A stretch of DNA of 64,000 nt from Guadua angustifolia (Eukaryota > Streptophyta > Magnoliopsida > Poales > Poaceae), in the NCBI GenBank assembly GCA_036346375.1, contig CM070501.1:30276539-30340538 (forward strand), in the 5' to 3' direction. Below, in pieces: positions 18,450 through 31,304 of the stretch. The notes under the pieces are model-generated. The model was not told the origin of the DNA. It saw only the letters and a program-made list of their open reading frames with translations, and did no database searches. A program made the position numbers and the translations under genes. Position 1 is the stretch's first letter. Each line of letters begins with the position of its first letter.

Positions 18450-21400
18450 TCATTCGTCGGAGTCTCCACCCAAGTTAACCACATCATTGAACTCATTCGC
18501 CTGAGGTGAATCATAGTCGGTGCCATTGTGCGAACCATCGCCTCCTCATGAGCTCTTGCCGAGCCACCGTTTCCCTACATCATATAAGAGCAAATGGTTA
18601 GTTTGAACAATTTGACAAAACTATATACAAAAATCGAACAGAAAGGCAAGTACCATGAATGGTGAGGTAATAAATGGAGGAATAGGTGGAGTCTGAAACT
18701 GAGGCAGGGGCGGAAGGTTGATAGGTCTTCCAAAAGCAGTAGACATACAATCCTGTGTAATAATCGCATATAAACAATTTGAAAGCGTTAAAGTCAGATT
18801 GTATGCGATATGAAAATGAACTTACATTCAATTGTGAGTGCCAGGCAGACATGGCTTCTTGTTGTTGCCTCTGATATTCTTGTTGTTGCCTCATGTAATC
18901 TTGCAACTGAGTTTCTTGTCTCCTCAAACTTTCCTCCAACTTAGCCTCTCGAGCAGTACGTGTACTACTTGACGAGGCCCGAGACTCCCTCGCCAAGTCT
19001 CGAGTCGTGGAGGAATCGACGAATCCATCGAACATGGAGAACCTCCCATGACTCTTGCCACCGCCGCTCCGGTACAAGGCGCCGACGTCAACATCTCCTG
19101 CCCTCCAGTCGTAGCCCTCACCATGGGTCCGAACCATCTCCTCTCCATATTTCGCCTGTGATGCATACGAGTCATGGACATAGCTAATATGTCAATACAA
19201 ACAACATGTTTATAAATTGCACTCATAATTAGCCAAAGGGACTTTAATTGAGGCAGTAGTAAGATAGAAAAACATATGGCAGTGAAGAAAGATATGGCTG
19301 TGAATAAAAGTGAAAATGAGAAAGGGGAAGAATAAGAAATGAGATGACAGAGGAGTGGTTTGATCAAGTGTCACTAATGCCTTCAGACACGTACAAGGTA
19401 TATTATAATTTTTGTTCTTGATATTGATACTGAAATACAGAAAGCAGGTTGATAAAAAAACTACATAAAATTCGAATAATACATACAGATGAAGAGTGAA
19501 CCTCTGAATGTGAAGCACCAACGAATTAATGGTTGTTAAAATCTTCTAGGCAACAAACACCTACTCTCTGAAACATTAGGCTTAGATTTTACCACCATAG
19601 TAACATTTCCCTTTTCTCCTTGAAGGAAAATGGTTCATTGCACAAGGTTTGCTACATGGTCCAACCAAACGACGACTGAAAAGCTTGAAGTCAAACTCCA
19701 ATCAGACAATAATTTCTGGACAAGATTCCAATTCGCCGTATGTAGCATATGTGAGTTATACTTCTTGATCTTAATTTGTGTCATCAATTTCAGTTTCGCC
19801 TTTACACACCTGTTATATCTAGGATCAGCCATCATAAAAAATTAAGGTGCAATTATCGGACTTGTCAAAATATTATATTGCTAATTAGTTTATGATATTC
19901 GTATATCATGTTACGCCAGTGAGTATGATAGCACACTACAATTAGCCGACCATGATAAGAGAAATATCCAAACCACCAAGCGAAATCAAAACTGTTAAAT
20001 AATAAGTTCAAAACCGAGCATAATGCTAATTAAAAGCACTCAAAGTGCGATTCTAAGCATAGTTGAGTCAATGTTAGTTTGGCCTTCAGTACCATCATAT
20101 GTATGGTACTAATTAAAAAAAATCAAGAAATATAACTAGTCAACTACAAATTGAAGTTCCTTACATCTTTACTTTTGCAACCGCTAATACCAACAGATTA
20201 GGCCTTCCATGTTCATCTAGGTAATAGGTACTCTACCAGTCTATCTACATTTTAAAAAAAAGTATGTCTTGGTCTTTTTATTAGTTATATATGTCTTGGT
20301 ACGTCTTTTTATTGGTTATATATGTCTTGGTACTCTCTGAAACATTAGGCTTAGATTTTAATTGCACTCCTCACTTCACAATTCTGACTGCCACAATAAT
20401 GTTTGGGCAATTTTAGACCTGTACCTCAAAACACACTAGCATGGCGCCCAGACTATGCTTTGCTTTGCAGGGGCATGGTTTTCGCACAGAACTTATATCC
20501 ATGCTTTTGAGGCTTTGAATCCCGTGACTCAATTGAGTCCAAATTTCTTCTCTTTTTATATTGCTTTGATCATAGGAACAATTACAAATCAATTCTTGAC
20601 TAACCAAAATCAGTCCGACGCCTTTGGCTACAAAGTACATCCGGCCGTAGAATCGCCCCTTGTGCCCTGCGACATAGGTCTCGATCGCTTTCGGTCTCCT
20701 CCCAAGTCGAGCTTCAGTAAACATGTTATTCAAGACTACAACGAACATAACAAAGAAATAAAGTATTAACGTAGAAAGATAAACGTACCCGCTTAGCTAC
20801 ACGCGCGTGCCCATCGGCACCATATGTATGAACAACACTAGGGCTCGACTCGATTTACCCTCTTGTCGCCGACTTCGCTTTGAACTCGTCGGATGCCCAA
20901 GATTTTAAAGTGCCCGCCATGCATCGTATAAGAATTAAACCTACAAAATAGTGACTAAATTAAGCAACTATTTCTAAGGTGAAAAAAATACACATTTCAT
21001 ATGACTAACCAGCTCAGCGGAACCTGCATGTACTCATTAGCTTCAAGGTAGATTTTAGAAGCACCAAGCTTCTTATTCATTTCCACTACACGATACTTCT
21101 TGCGAGATTCAAACACCGCAAGCGTGCATTGGATATCATATCTTTCACTACCTTTTTAGCAGCCTTCTCAAACACGCGTTTTGCATGTTCTGCTAGTTCC
21201 TGCTCTTCCCCCTCAATCAAGCGATACCTCTCCTACAATACAAGTAAAACATCATACGGCAGGCATCTCAAGTTCTCAACCAAGTTACTCTAATACTTGG
21301 TTCACTCTTCTACTTGACAAGCTGCACATTATTTCTCAACCAAGTAACTCTAATACAAATGCCTGCATCACATACTGGTTTAAACAATCTCTTCTACAAA

Positions 21401-22294
21401 TCCTAGTTGAATGTTCAATGTTGTGGAAAGAAAATAGCAGCAACAGGAATTTGCACAAATTGGATGGAAAATAGGAATTTGCACTTATTGTAATAATACA
21501 AGTAAATATATTAGTTTCCGAGATAGAAAATAGAAACACTAACTTCATTGCTATAATTTGAACAGGCTTACCCAAAAGTCATTCCACACAGTTTGTGCAG
21601 CTGTTTGTTGACCAGCATCTGCTATCTTATAATGCTCCCACTTCAAAGCTGGCCGTTCCACACCGTCAATTTTAACCAATCCAGGTAATCAGAGCGACAA
21701 AGAGAGCCAAGTGTGGCATTGACCGCCTTGCCCTTGTTCGTCCCAAAGGAAAGAAGGTTCATCCCATGACCTACAAATAGTATACAATTACAATTAGAGA
21801 TGTATATAAGGTTAAATAAATTGTAATAATTACTAACATATCACCAATTGGTCTTATCTGCACACGGAGTTGTGGATTATCTTGCCGTGGAGGAACTCGG
21901 CTTACTGCTCTATACCTAAAATTATATATTTTACATCAGCAAGAAGTTAATAAGAGAGACAAAATACACAAAAGAGATAAGTTATCATTAGAAAAACCTA
22001 AAGACCGGTCCAATGTCTCCACCCTCATCCGTGGGTGTGTCTACACCTTCATTTGCCACATCCTCATTATTCTCTTCCGGTACTTGATCAACGTCCACTT
22101 CTGGTGCTTCCTCCACGAACTTGGTGCTTCCTCTGAACATCTCTAATACAACTCTCCAATTGTCGCCTTCTACTTTGTTGAGAGGAACTTCCTTTGAAAA
22201 GGCTACTAACACCTTTTGAAGAAGAAGTGCTGTTTGTATTAGAAGATGAAGACCCATCCTTCTTTGATCTCAAACGGTGCAAAAATGACCTCAT
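18450..22294 (-). pseudogene. TnpA-like gene of CACTA (Ptta/En/Spm family)
   Basis: This is a spliced gene downstream of TnpD on the same strand. A possible start at 22294 gives MRSFLHRLRSKKDGS and a Ser-rich stretch, followed by an acidic linker (about 22100-21990). Family motifs come in later exons: VWNDFW near 21590; RYRLIEGEEQELAEHAKRVF and EKAAKKVV near 21230-21130; SDEFKAKSAT and VVHTYGADGHARVAKR near 20900-20790; LGRRPKAIETYVAGHKGRFY near 20705-20650. After a ~1.5-kb gap come a Gln-rich coiled-coil exon (about 18829-19153, RRQETQLQDYMRQQQEYQRQ), a Pro-rich exon (18654-18763) and a final exon ending GGDSDE-stop at 18450. Stops within the SDEFKAK exon and near 18540 suggest decay. The family binds subterminal repeats; exon limits are estimates. 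Confidence 0.7.
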
Positions 22295-25200
22295 CCTGCA
22301 AAAACAACAAATGAAATATCAGAACAAATGCAATATATAGATCCATAAAAATGCAATATATAGAAATTAATATAAACATTAGAAATGCAATATATACTTG
22401 TATTCTGTCGTTTTCGCTTCCCAACTTTCCGTACATGACCATCTTCCTCGGTGGGACGTCACCAACTAAATCATCGAGTGACATTCCGACATCTACTTCA
22501 AACGTTGTTGGCAGGTCACCTTCTTGGAATGCATCAAGCTCACTTGGTATATACTCATCGGATCTAGGAATGTGCAGCTGATCACGTGGATTAACCTTAT
22601 ACACAACCCACCACGGTTTAAGACTTGGCTTGGTGCATGGATACGAGAGGTAATATACTAGCTTCACATGCTGGGCAAGCACAAATGGATCAAAAGCTGA
22701 AAGTCGTGATTCATGTTTCACTTCGACCAAGCCAAGTTTATCATTCCGTCGTATCCCTGCCTTGTCAAACCAATCACAATAGAAGAAAACGACACTCAAA
22801 TCTTTTAGTCCTTCGAACTTGATCTCTACAATGTTTTGAAGAATACCATAGTACTCAGTTTGTCGCCCATCCGCACCCTCTGCCGTAGTGACTACCCCGC
22901 TATTCACTGTGGCTACTCGCGGACGGGTAGCTTCAAAGGATGCAGTACGAAAACGAAACCCGTTGATATCATATCGCACAAACTTCCTTGCGGTCGTGAA
23001 TCCACGGGACAATTGACGTAAATCTTCGTGGGCGCTAGCATCGCTCTCGCACTGCAAAGACATATATTTTTTAGGAACATTATCGTATGGCTATATCTAT
23101 AGTTAAATTGAGATAGGATCTATACATGTCTTGAAACCGTAACTAAATTTGGGCCACCGCGTACAATCGCTATGGACGTAAATTGTCTAGTTGTTTTTCA
23201 GTAGGCCGTTGGGTCGATAGCCATTCTTGTTTGTCGAAAATCCTACAATTTGCATGAGTTATTTGCAATATAGTTATCAAAACTAATTTACACATAAATG
23301 ACTTGTACTTACGCAAAATACTTGTCCATTTCCTCAATATTGAAGAACATATACATCATGGCTACATTCCACTCCTCCTGAGTCAACTCATGGGGGGAAC
23401 TATCACTGACTGCTTTGCCATTCCACTTGAATATATCAAGACGGCCTTCGCTTGTTTCGGAAGAGGTATGGTATCGCATTGTTTCAGCATTAATATCATT
23501 TTGCTCCGCGAAATAATGGCTCGAGAAGTAGGATATTTCTTTTAGATAGTACGCCTTAGCGATGCAGCCTTCAACTCGTGCTTTATTACCCACCATAGCC
23601 CTGAGTTTCTTCAAGGTACGCTCTATGCGATACATCCAATGGTATTGCACTGGGCCACCCACCTCTGCTTCGTACGGTAAATGTACCAATAGATGCTGCA
23701 TTAAGTTCATGAAACCAGGTGGAAATACCTTTTCTAGTTTGCATATAAGCACTGGTATATTCTTCCCCAATTCTTTCATCGTTGATTTCTTTATTACCTT
23801 AGAGCACAACTGCCTATAAAAGAAACTGATCTCTGCCAACATTAACCACAATTCTTCAGGCATATATCCCCTGAACATCACCGGTAGTAACCTTTCCATG
23901 ATGATGTGGTAATCATGACTCTTTAGACCATTCAGTTTACCGGTTGAGATGCTCACCGCGCGTCTCAGATTTGCCGCATAACCATCTGGAAATTTTATAT
24001 TTTTCATCCATCTAAGAATCTCCATTTTGTCTGACCTTTTAAGACAGTAAGGAGCATGAGGTTTCTTTCCACCTTCCACCACTTCAAGTGTGGGACGGTT
24101 ACAGATTTCAACCAAGTCTCTACGAGCCTTAACATTGTCTTTTGTTTTTTCGTTAAAGTCGAAGCACGTACTAATGATACTTTCTGCGATATTTCACTCT
24201 TGATGCATAACATCAATATTATGCACGAGGATTAAACAAGTGTCATATGGCAGACTCCATATGCTAGATATGTGAGTCCAATTATGTGTGTCTTTGAATC
24301 CGTCATTACCATCCTTTGTGAGATCCAACTCACTATGCCACGCCACAACCTCATGCCCGGTTAAACGTTTTGGCGGACCTTTACTAACTGCCACATCCTT
24401 CCGAAATCCCTTTTTATCTTTCCTGAATGGGTGACTTAGATTAAGGAAACGACGGTGACAATCAAAGAAACAGATTTTGCCCCCATGCTTCAAACGAAAC
24501 GCATCTGTGTCACCCATGCAAACCGGACAAGACATTCGACCATGCGTGCTCCACCCCGCAAACATGCCGTACGCAGGACAATCATGGATAGACCAAAGAT
24601 AAGCCACACGCATGTTGAAGGTCTCTTTTCTATTATTGTCATATGTCAAAACACCTTCCCACAGCTCCTTCAGCTCCTCAATCAATGGCTGCATGTACAT
24701 ATCCAAATGCTTTCCTGGATGCTCTGGCCCAGGAATAACAAGTGTTAGAAACACATACTCATCTTTCATGCATAATGATGGAGGGAGATTATACGGTATT
24801 GCAAACACGAGCCAACATGAGTACGGAGCCGCACTTGTGGTGAAAGGCGTGAAGCCGTCTGTTGCCAACCCAATACGAACATTTCTAGGATCTCTGACGA
24901 AATTTGGATCGAACCGTTCCAATGTCTTCCAAGCTTCACCGTCAGAAGGATGACCCATGGAACCCTCGTATGTACGAATGCCTTCTTTGTGCCACCTCAT
25001 ATGCATGGCAGTATCCTTTGATAGGTAAGCTCATTGTAGCCTTGGTTTAAGGGGCATATAGCGAGCACTTTGGTCACGACTTTGTTGTTACCGTGTTTCC
25101 TCCTCATCCGTTACTTGAATATACCGACTCATTGCAATATAGACAATGTGTTAGTTCTACATTCTCCTTCCGAATAACATACGCTTATTGGGGCACACAT

Positions 25201-25814
25201 GTATCTTCTCGATTGCATCCCTAAACCTCGCCAATATTTTTACGGATGATAAAGATCTTTCGGCATCTTATGATTCTCTGGAAGAACATCACATATCAAT
25301 TTGACCAGATCGTTGTAACAATCTTTACTCAAATTGTATTTCGATTTGATAGCCATCAACCGTGTCACCGCAGAGAAGAAGGGTGACATTGGTAAACTCA
25401 TGCAGAGGCTCATTGGAAGCGAAGAAGCCTATAAAATTCTTCGACCTCAAAGCAGTCGTTCTTCCTGCTCATCCTATACCGTCGACCAAGATCTTCCACC
25501 ATATCTCGGCATCTATCCTCTCAGTCATCATAATCTGGACTATGTTAGATGTAGAACCCAAACGTGACTCACCATGCTCGAACCAAGTTAAGTAATTGGG
25601 CATAAATCCATATCCGCACAAGTCTAATTCGATCTCCTCCTTCCGCTTACGAGCGAGTTACTAAGACTTGTCGCATGGACACTTCGCTACACCACGAGTG
25701 GATTCAAAGAGAAAATATGATCCACAAATGCTTGTGTCCTCTCTACCCATTCGTCTGCAGGTGACCCCCGTTGTTCTCCAAATTTACATACATCCATGCT
25801 CGATTATCACCCAT
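22239..25814 (-). pseudogene. TnpD-like CACTA transposase (one TGA in core)
   Basis: The N-terminal transposase-associated domain starts at the ATG ending at 25814 (NRAWMY, then CPCDK, CGYGFMPNYLTWFEHGES) but carries several stops and frameshifts down to 25007. From 25006 the frame is open. The transposase_21/TNP2 domain reads MHMRWHKEGIR, DGFTPF, YNLPPSLCMK, LTYDNNRKETFNMRVAYLW, CPVCM and HNIDVMHQE. Then a single TGA (24194-24196) replaces the residue after HQE, and the same frame continues through a DUF4218 region (GLKSHDYHIIMERLLPV, GGPVQYHWMYRIER) to 23309. A further exon, 23063 to about 22370, is DUF4216-like (DGRQTEYYGILQNIVEIKF, WWVVYKVNPRD). Domain order is canonical for plant CACTA transposases, which cut at the CACTA ends. 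As it stands the protein would be truncated. Confidence 0.88.
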
Positions 25815-27649
25815 ATTGATGCTACTCTATTAAAAATGATGATACAAGAATTATCTACTAAATAGAAATACAACTAAATGCAATATTAAGAGCAAGTATA
25901 TAAAACTAATCCCAAAGTGCAATACGAAGATAATTACATAATCTTGATAATGATTCTAATGAGAGGGTGACCCAACAAACCAAAGATACCACTTATCAAG
26001 AATACTTTTTCTATGGTTATTTGTCAAAATGGTGAACTAATAATACTCCTATCGATTGCATAGGTTATTTAAAAAATAATAATAGCTTCATAGCCTAATC
26101 GTTGTGGAGTGAATGAGGTTCACAAACTCTTCAACAATATAATCAAGAAATGGAGCTCATGAGATGGTAACCATGCATAGGCTTAATATGTAGCTGAATT
26201 TTATGCCTGATGTCATATACAACGTTTATTCTTCATATGGAAGAGAGAGTGCATATCTTTATCTTGTTTCTGCTGTGTTACAGAACAAAAATGAAGAAAG
26301 GAGTGGCTGTAATACATGGAACTGCTTATCGAAACGTCATAGCTAGGCGAATCGCTTTTGTTCCTGATTATGAGGTCACATCGAATGATCGAAATTTATG
26401 AAAAGTATATTTGTGGGGTTCATTGTTGCATCCGTAAAAGTTCCTTTTTCACCAAAGAAAATTATAAGTTAAGTTGAGATATGCATGGTGGTCTTCATGC
26501 ATTTACTTTTCTTTCCAGAACAAAAGAAGCTTGGATTGGGTCGGGTCAAAATTAAAACCAATATAAAAGGCATGCATAGAAAGCATATAGCCCACCAATA
26601 ACAACTAATTCATTGCATGTTTAATTTCCGTCACAGCAATATACATAAATATCAAGTGAATGCATGATCTATATGGGGCCATGCATGAGGAACCCTTATC
26701 TAATTGAGCTGCACTAGCTCATAGGCATGGGTTAGATTCCAACTTTATCTTAGGAATAAGGTTCTCACAGCGATCTTAGGAATAAGGTTCTCACAGCACT
26801 AGCTCATAGGCGCCCCACATGCTCCCTCTTTTAATTAATTTCCTCTCGATCGACAAGATGATCGATGCCCGCCATCCTCCTACTCCCGCCTCATTGGTAG
26901 AAGCTAGGAGCATCACCACGCAATGAAACATGCATATGTGTTGGCTAAAGCTCGTAAACACAGCTAGGAAACCTCACAATGGTTCAAAGACGCTTGCATG
27001 TTCACAGAAGAAGAAGATACTCACGCCGACTTTGTTCAATCACTATCGCAAAGGACTAGTTGTATAATAAATGAATTATACAGAGAAGTTCACTAAAAAT
27101 ACTAAAATGTCCGTTAATTGAAACAAGCACTTGTGGTTCTCAAGTTCGTTGACTCGACTCCATGACATTATATTTTGACTATGTCTCTAATAATTTGTGG
27201 CTTCGAAGTTCAGAGAAATCTATGAATTTATACGGCACTTGCCAATATAGATGCTCACCACAAATCCATGATACACAAAATGAGCACATGAAGAACAGCT
27301 CCAAGGTGGTTCTATTAACACCCAGATCGACCAGTCTTTCACCAATATGTGCACTCGAATACACCCAAGGAAATGCACTTTACATACTAATACTTGCAGG
27401 CACAAAACACTGCACACGATATTAATGTATAAATGCTGGCATAAGTCACAGTAAACTAAACACCACATGCATGACCAATTGACCATATGTTTGTACTCTT
27501 TCCCTAGGAACCTTCCCAAATCTTTGTACTAAATCACGTTAACTTCCAGTAGCATGGAAGAGTAGAAGAAGCATTGAAGGACAAGAATCCAACGGTGAAT
27601 AAATAAATAATAAAGAAAAACAACATTAACGATGACATTTATTCTGAGA

Positions 27650-28095
27650 AAATTACCCAATCGGGTTAGTTGAAGCTCTATCAGTGCCGGGTGGAGGCGG
27701 TGGCCGGTCGGGGAGGTGCTGGACAGAGGGCGACAGAGGGTAGGCGTCCGGCGGCGGCGTCCAGTGGCAGTCGTGCCGGGCGGAGGCGGTGGCCGGCCAG
27801 GGGAGGTGGCGCCGACCAGCGGCGATTGTCTTGGCCGAGGCGGCAGCCGCCAGGAGGTGGTCGGCGGAGGTGGGCCACCGGGGCTGCAGGGCGGCGCGCG
27901 GGCTAGCCGGCGGCGAAGCGATGTCACGTGGGCGAGACGACCAGTGGCGGGTAGGGCGGCGGCACGGGCGAAAGGCAAGGCGCAAGGAGGAGGCGGTGGC
28001 GGCGGCGCGCAGGGAAGCGGAGGGCGGCAAAGGCGCGAAGTGAGGGCGGCGGCAAGGCGCGTGTGTTGTCTTGAAAAGACAAACAGCAGGGCCGT
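27650..28095. promoter_or_regulatory. GC-rich island between TnpD and right subterminal repeats
   Basis: About 430 bp are strikingly G+C- and CpG-rich inside an otherwise AT-rich element. Long frames are open on both strands only because of composition (GGCGGC, CGGCGG runs), so I do not call a gene. The position, between the terminal repeat array and the transposase on the transcription-start side, matches the GC-rich downstream control region of maize Spm, whose methylation controls activity. By analogy it is the likely promoter and first untranslated exon region, on the minus strand. Confidence 0.5.
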
Positions 28096-28109
28096 CTGCG
28101 GGTGTAGTA

Positions 28110-28680
28110 CGCCTTGTGTTTTCGTCGGCCTAGATCTGCGTCGTCGAACAAACGATTATTTTCGGCGGCCAAGATTCGAACCGACGAAAATATAGGTCGC
28201 ATTTTCAGCGGCCAAGATTCAAACCGACGAAAATATAGTGCTCGGGTCAGAAACCCAAAACCCTAACTTTAATATTTTCGCTTAAGATGCATTAAAAGCC
28301 GCCGAAATGTTATATATTTTCATCGGCTAGGGTTAGGGCCGACGAAAACATAGTAACCGTGGCTAAGTTTCTAGCCCTAACTTACATATTTTCGTCTGCC
28401 AGCAGTGGTACCGACAAAAATATATTTATATTTTCGTCGGCTAGAGTTAGGGCCGACGAAAACAAAGTAACCGTGGCAGACTTCCTAGCCCTAACTTACA
28501 TATATTCGTCTACCTGAAGTAGAGCCGACGAAAATATAGTAATTAATCGTCGGCTATTGTGATACCGACGAAAATATAGTTATTAATCGTCGGCTCTGGT
28601 TAGGCCGTCGAATATATCTGTATTAATCCTCGGCTTTTTTCAGGCCGACGAAAATATATTTTTGGCCGACGAAAAATGTT
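28110..28680. repeat. CACTA subterminal repeat array, right (5' end of element)
   Basis: More than a dozen TTTTCGTCGG, TTTTCGGCGG or CCGACGAAAA copies occur in alternating orientation. They are embedded in recurring GGCTAGGGTTAGGGCCGACG-type units and stand about 30-60 bp apart. It matches the left array in motif and layout, as expected for TnpA-binding subterminal regions, and should contain or flank the element's promoter. Confidence 0.9.
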
Positions 28681-28698
28681 GGTTTTCCTGTAGTGCAT

Positions 28699-29929
28699 TA
28701 GATGCGAAGAATTAGGTGTGGCGACCATTCTATAGGAATTCCTGGCATAGATGAGATCATTCTCATGCAAATACCTAGGGCTCCCTCTACACCTGACAAA
28801 GCCGAAGAGGGTGGACATACAGGCACTCATCGACAAAGCGTGCGCTAGACTAGCCAAGTGGAAAGGAAAATTGCTCTCTAGGGCTACACAGTTGGTGCTA
28901 GCAAATTCGGTCCTAACCTCTCTAGTAGTCTATCATATGATGGCATTCCCGCTAGCCAAGTGGACTATTAGAATGTTAGATAGGATAAGAAACTTCATTT
29001 GAAAAGGCAAACAGGAATGCAAAGTAGAACACTATCTAGCTAACTGGACAAAAGTGTGTATTCCCAAGGCCCTGGGAGGACTTGGGGTAAAAGATTTTGG
29101 TAAATTTGGACGGGCTCTTCGACTTCGCTAGCTCTAATATGAATGGAGAGATGTGATGAGATCGACCAAATTCTTTCAGTGCAAGCACTACCATAGTATT
29201 AGGCAGCGGCACAAGTATAAAATTTTGGACATCTAGATGGCTCCATGGAGCCTCTCCAAGAGGACTAGCCCCTTCATGCATCATGCTGGTCCGAAGAAGA
29301 GGCAGCTCAGTGCAGGAGGAGCTTTTTGACATGAACTAGCTCAGGCCGCAGCGAAGAATTACAGATGAAGTACAGCTAGATGAGCATGTCTGCTTATGAC
29401 GAGTCATCCAATAGGTCTCATTATGGCCATAGGTACAGGATGAAGTCATTTGGAAATGGACAGCAAATGAACATACTCTGCCAAAACAACCTACACAGAA
29501 TAGTTTCATGGTTCAGTGTCCGATCACAACTACAAGATCATTTGGTGGGTGAGCACAGAAAACAGATGCAAATTCTTTGCATGGCTATTAATACAAGATA
29601 GAATTCTGACAGTAGATAGGTTGGCAATTAGAGGGTGGCCGCATAGCAACTCCTGCCCGCTATGCGGATTAGAATTGGAACATGCCGCCCATTTACTCAT
29701 CCTTTGTCCATTCGCAAAACAGTTTTGGAGGGGAGTCTTCTGGTGGATGCGCATTCCCTTGCCACACTCACGGCCTAGAGCCACCCAAACTACCATTTCC
29801 CAATGGTGGGAAGCTGTCAAGGACATCACTCCAAAACAAAGGAGAAAGGAGGTCGATGGCACCATAATTTACACCTTTTGGAACATATGGAAAGAAAGGA
29901 ACAACAAGACATTCAGTAGCTTGTACTGA
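28699..29929 (+). pseudogene. L1-type LINE, RT C-terminus and zf-RVT (part 3)
   Basis: This resumes the frame broken by the CACTA insertion. The post-RT segment reads CKYLGLPLHLTKPKR and ARLAKWKGKLLSRATQLVLA, then GGLGVKDFGKFGRALRLR near 29090. The zf-RVT domain follows at about 29530-29760, with RCKFFAWLLIQDRILTVDRL, CPLCG at 29654 and HLLILCPFAKQFW. The frame ends at the TGA at 29927-29929 after FWNIWKERNNKTFSSLY. Stops and a missing stretch around 29150-29380 mark it as dead. The 3' end lies near 30250. Confidence 0.85.
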
Positions 29930-30250
29930 AAAAGCGCAAGATGTTTTTGACACAACATCTCAGCATGTTCGCAATTGTCAAATGGCATTGGCAAACAACT
30001 AAAGGGATTCTCCTATTATGGTCCTTCTACAACATTGGCACTACTCCATAGCCTATCAGTGCTCTTCTGTGATGTTGTTGCTTGTGTTGTCATACATCTC
30101 TTAATCTAGGTCTCCTAAGGTTCTAGTGCCCTCCAGTTGTCCTGCCAATCAGACTTACTGACTTTTAATTTGGCCCAGCATGTCGAACTTTTGATTTTTG
30201 TTCTTCACTCCAACTTGAATGAAAGGCAGAGTTCGTGTCAATCTTTTTAA
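29930..30250 (+). other. 3' untranslated tail of the LINE
   Basis: T- and C-rich sequence follows the zf-RVT stop and ends with ACTTGAATGAAAGGCAGAG and an A-rich run (CTTTTTAAAAATAAA) near 30250. This fits a LINE 3' end. The true terminus and target duplication were not identified. Confidence 0.5.
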
Positions 30251-30433
30251 AAATAAATTGGATATATGAAAATCATATGTGTAGATTTATGTCAAAAAAT
30301 ACTTTCATAATATTATAATTTTATTAAGTTTTATAAATATACTATAACATAAATTAGTGGTGGTTATTAAAGCTATATTTTAAAGACCGTATTGATGTCC
30401 AAAACAACAACTATTTGTGAATGGAGTGAGTAA
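30251..30433. mobile_element. Stowaway-like MITE remnant
   Basis: AT-rich sequence ends in TATTTGTGAATGGAGTGAGTA, the usual right end of Stowaway/Tc1-mariner MITEs in grasses. The interior has ACATAAATTAGTGGTGGTTA-type words. The opposite terminus is missing, having been replaced by the LINE tail. Confidence 0.45.
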
Positions 30434-31158
30434 TTTGCTAGCTAGCTGGCAAGGATCCATTCATGTGAAACAATTAATGTATTGCAATTAATATAATCTC
30501 TTGAAGGAAATGATAATAAGTAGGGGTACATGCATTTAGATGAAGGGCGCATATATCACTAATTCATTCTTACAACCTCGCTCAGGCAAGATGAATGCAG
30601 CTGCTTCAAAGTTCTTCCATCGTAACTTTTGGAGACATTGGTGTTTGATGAGCTGTCGTCTTTGACAACAGATTCTATTGCGCAGACTAAACTGGGATTT
30701 GGTTGGGCCAAATTGTCGTAGTCTTGATACCCATCAAGCGTTCGATAATTTCTATGGATGTGCACGCGCGAATGGCATATGGACCTCAAAGTTTAGGTTC
30801 ACTATATCTGTTATCTCATTAAAACAACATTAAAAGAAGTCATCATGTTTGCTTTGAATAGGTAGAAATCTTCTATCTACCTATCTTGTTAAAATATGGA
30901 AAAAGAAACCACCATATTTAGTAGAAATCTTCTGTCTATCTACTTGTTATATCTTATTAAAATGATAGAAAATAAAATAAAATTCTACGAATGTACGGCA
31001 ACAAGAAAAATATGACAAACAACCGAATTAGGCATCCCTACCAATGGAGTCGATCGGCGCCACACAGCAAGGGACAGTGCTGTAGCCAGGTCCTACATGC
31101 GGTTTTGTTATGTACTATGCTCCCTCTCGTCTCTAGAGATTTACACCCCTTGATTCTG
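30434..31158. other. Intergenic; one unsupported short frame
   Basis: Mostly AT-rich sequence with a locally repeated GTAGAAATCTTCT-TCTA (about 30861 and 30920). A 76-codon minus-strand frame at 30559-30789 matches no family I recognise, has no start context or splice signals I can defend, and is left uncalled. Confidence 0.4.
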
Positions 31159-31304
31159 GGGAGAATTTGTCCAGCGACACTCTTTAAAATTCGCGATTCA
31201 TCAAATGACACCCTGACCCACTGTTATAGACACAAACGGACCCACATGTCATAGACACACCACCAAAAGCCAACGAATTGGGTGTCACTGGGCTAATTTT
31301 TCCC
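31159..31304. mobile_element. Mutator-like MITE, 146 bp
   Basis: The termini GGGAGAATTTGTCCAGCGAC (31159) and, inverted, GGGAAAAATTAGCCCAGTGA (ending 31304) form imperfect terminal inverted repeats. The flanks are 9-bp direct repeats, TTGATTCTG (31150-31158) and TTGATTATG (31305-31313), with one mismatch. A 9-bp duplication is typical of Mutator-like elements. Confidence 0.75.

Larger units (their letters stand above)
16872..28695 (-). mobile_element. Complete CACTA (En/Spm-type) transposon, 11.8 kb
   Basis: The ends are CACTACAGGAAAACC at 16872 and its inverse GGTTTTCCTGTAGTG ending at 28695. They are flanked by the 3-bp target duplication CAT (16869-16871 and 28696-28698), which is diagnostic for the superfamily. 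Removing the element and one CAT restores the LINE reading frame around it. Inside, both ends carry arrays of a TTTTCGTCGG motif in both orientations. The minus strand carries a TnpD-like and then a TnpA-like gene, and a GC island lies between the right array and TnpD. It is structurally complete, but both genes look damaged. Confidence 0.95.

Noticed and set aside
27653..28195. Overlapping long frames on both strands in GC-rich DNA
   Set aside because: The frames are open on both strands because of composition, have Pro/Arg/Ala/Gly-rich translations and no motif. The stretch fits a regulatory GC island of the CACTA element better.
30559..30789. 76-codon minus-strand frame as a host gene
   Set aside because: No family resemblance, no start or splice evidence. 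Recorded only as uncalled intergenic sequence.
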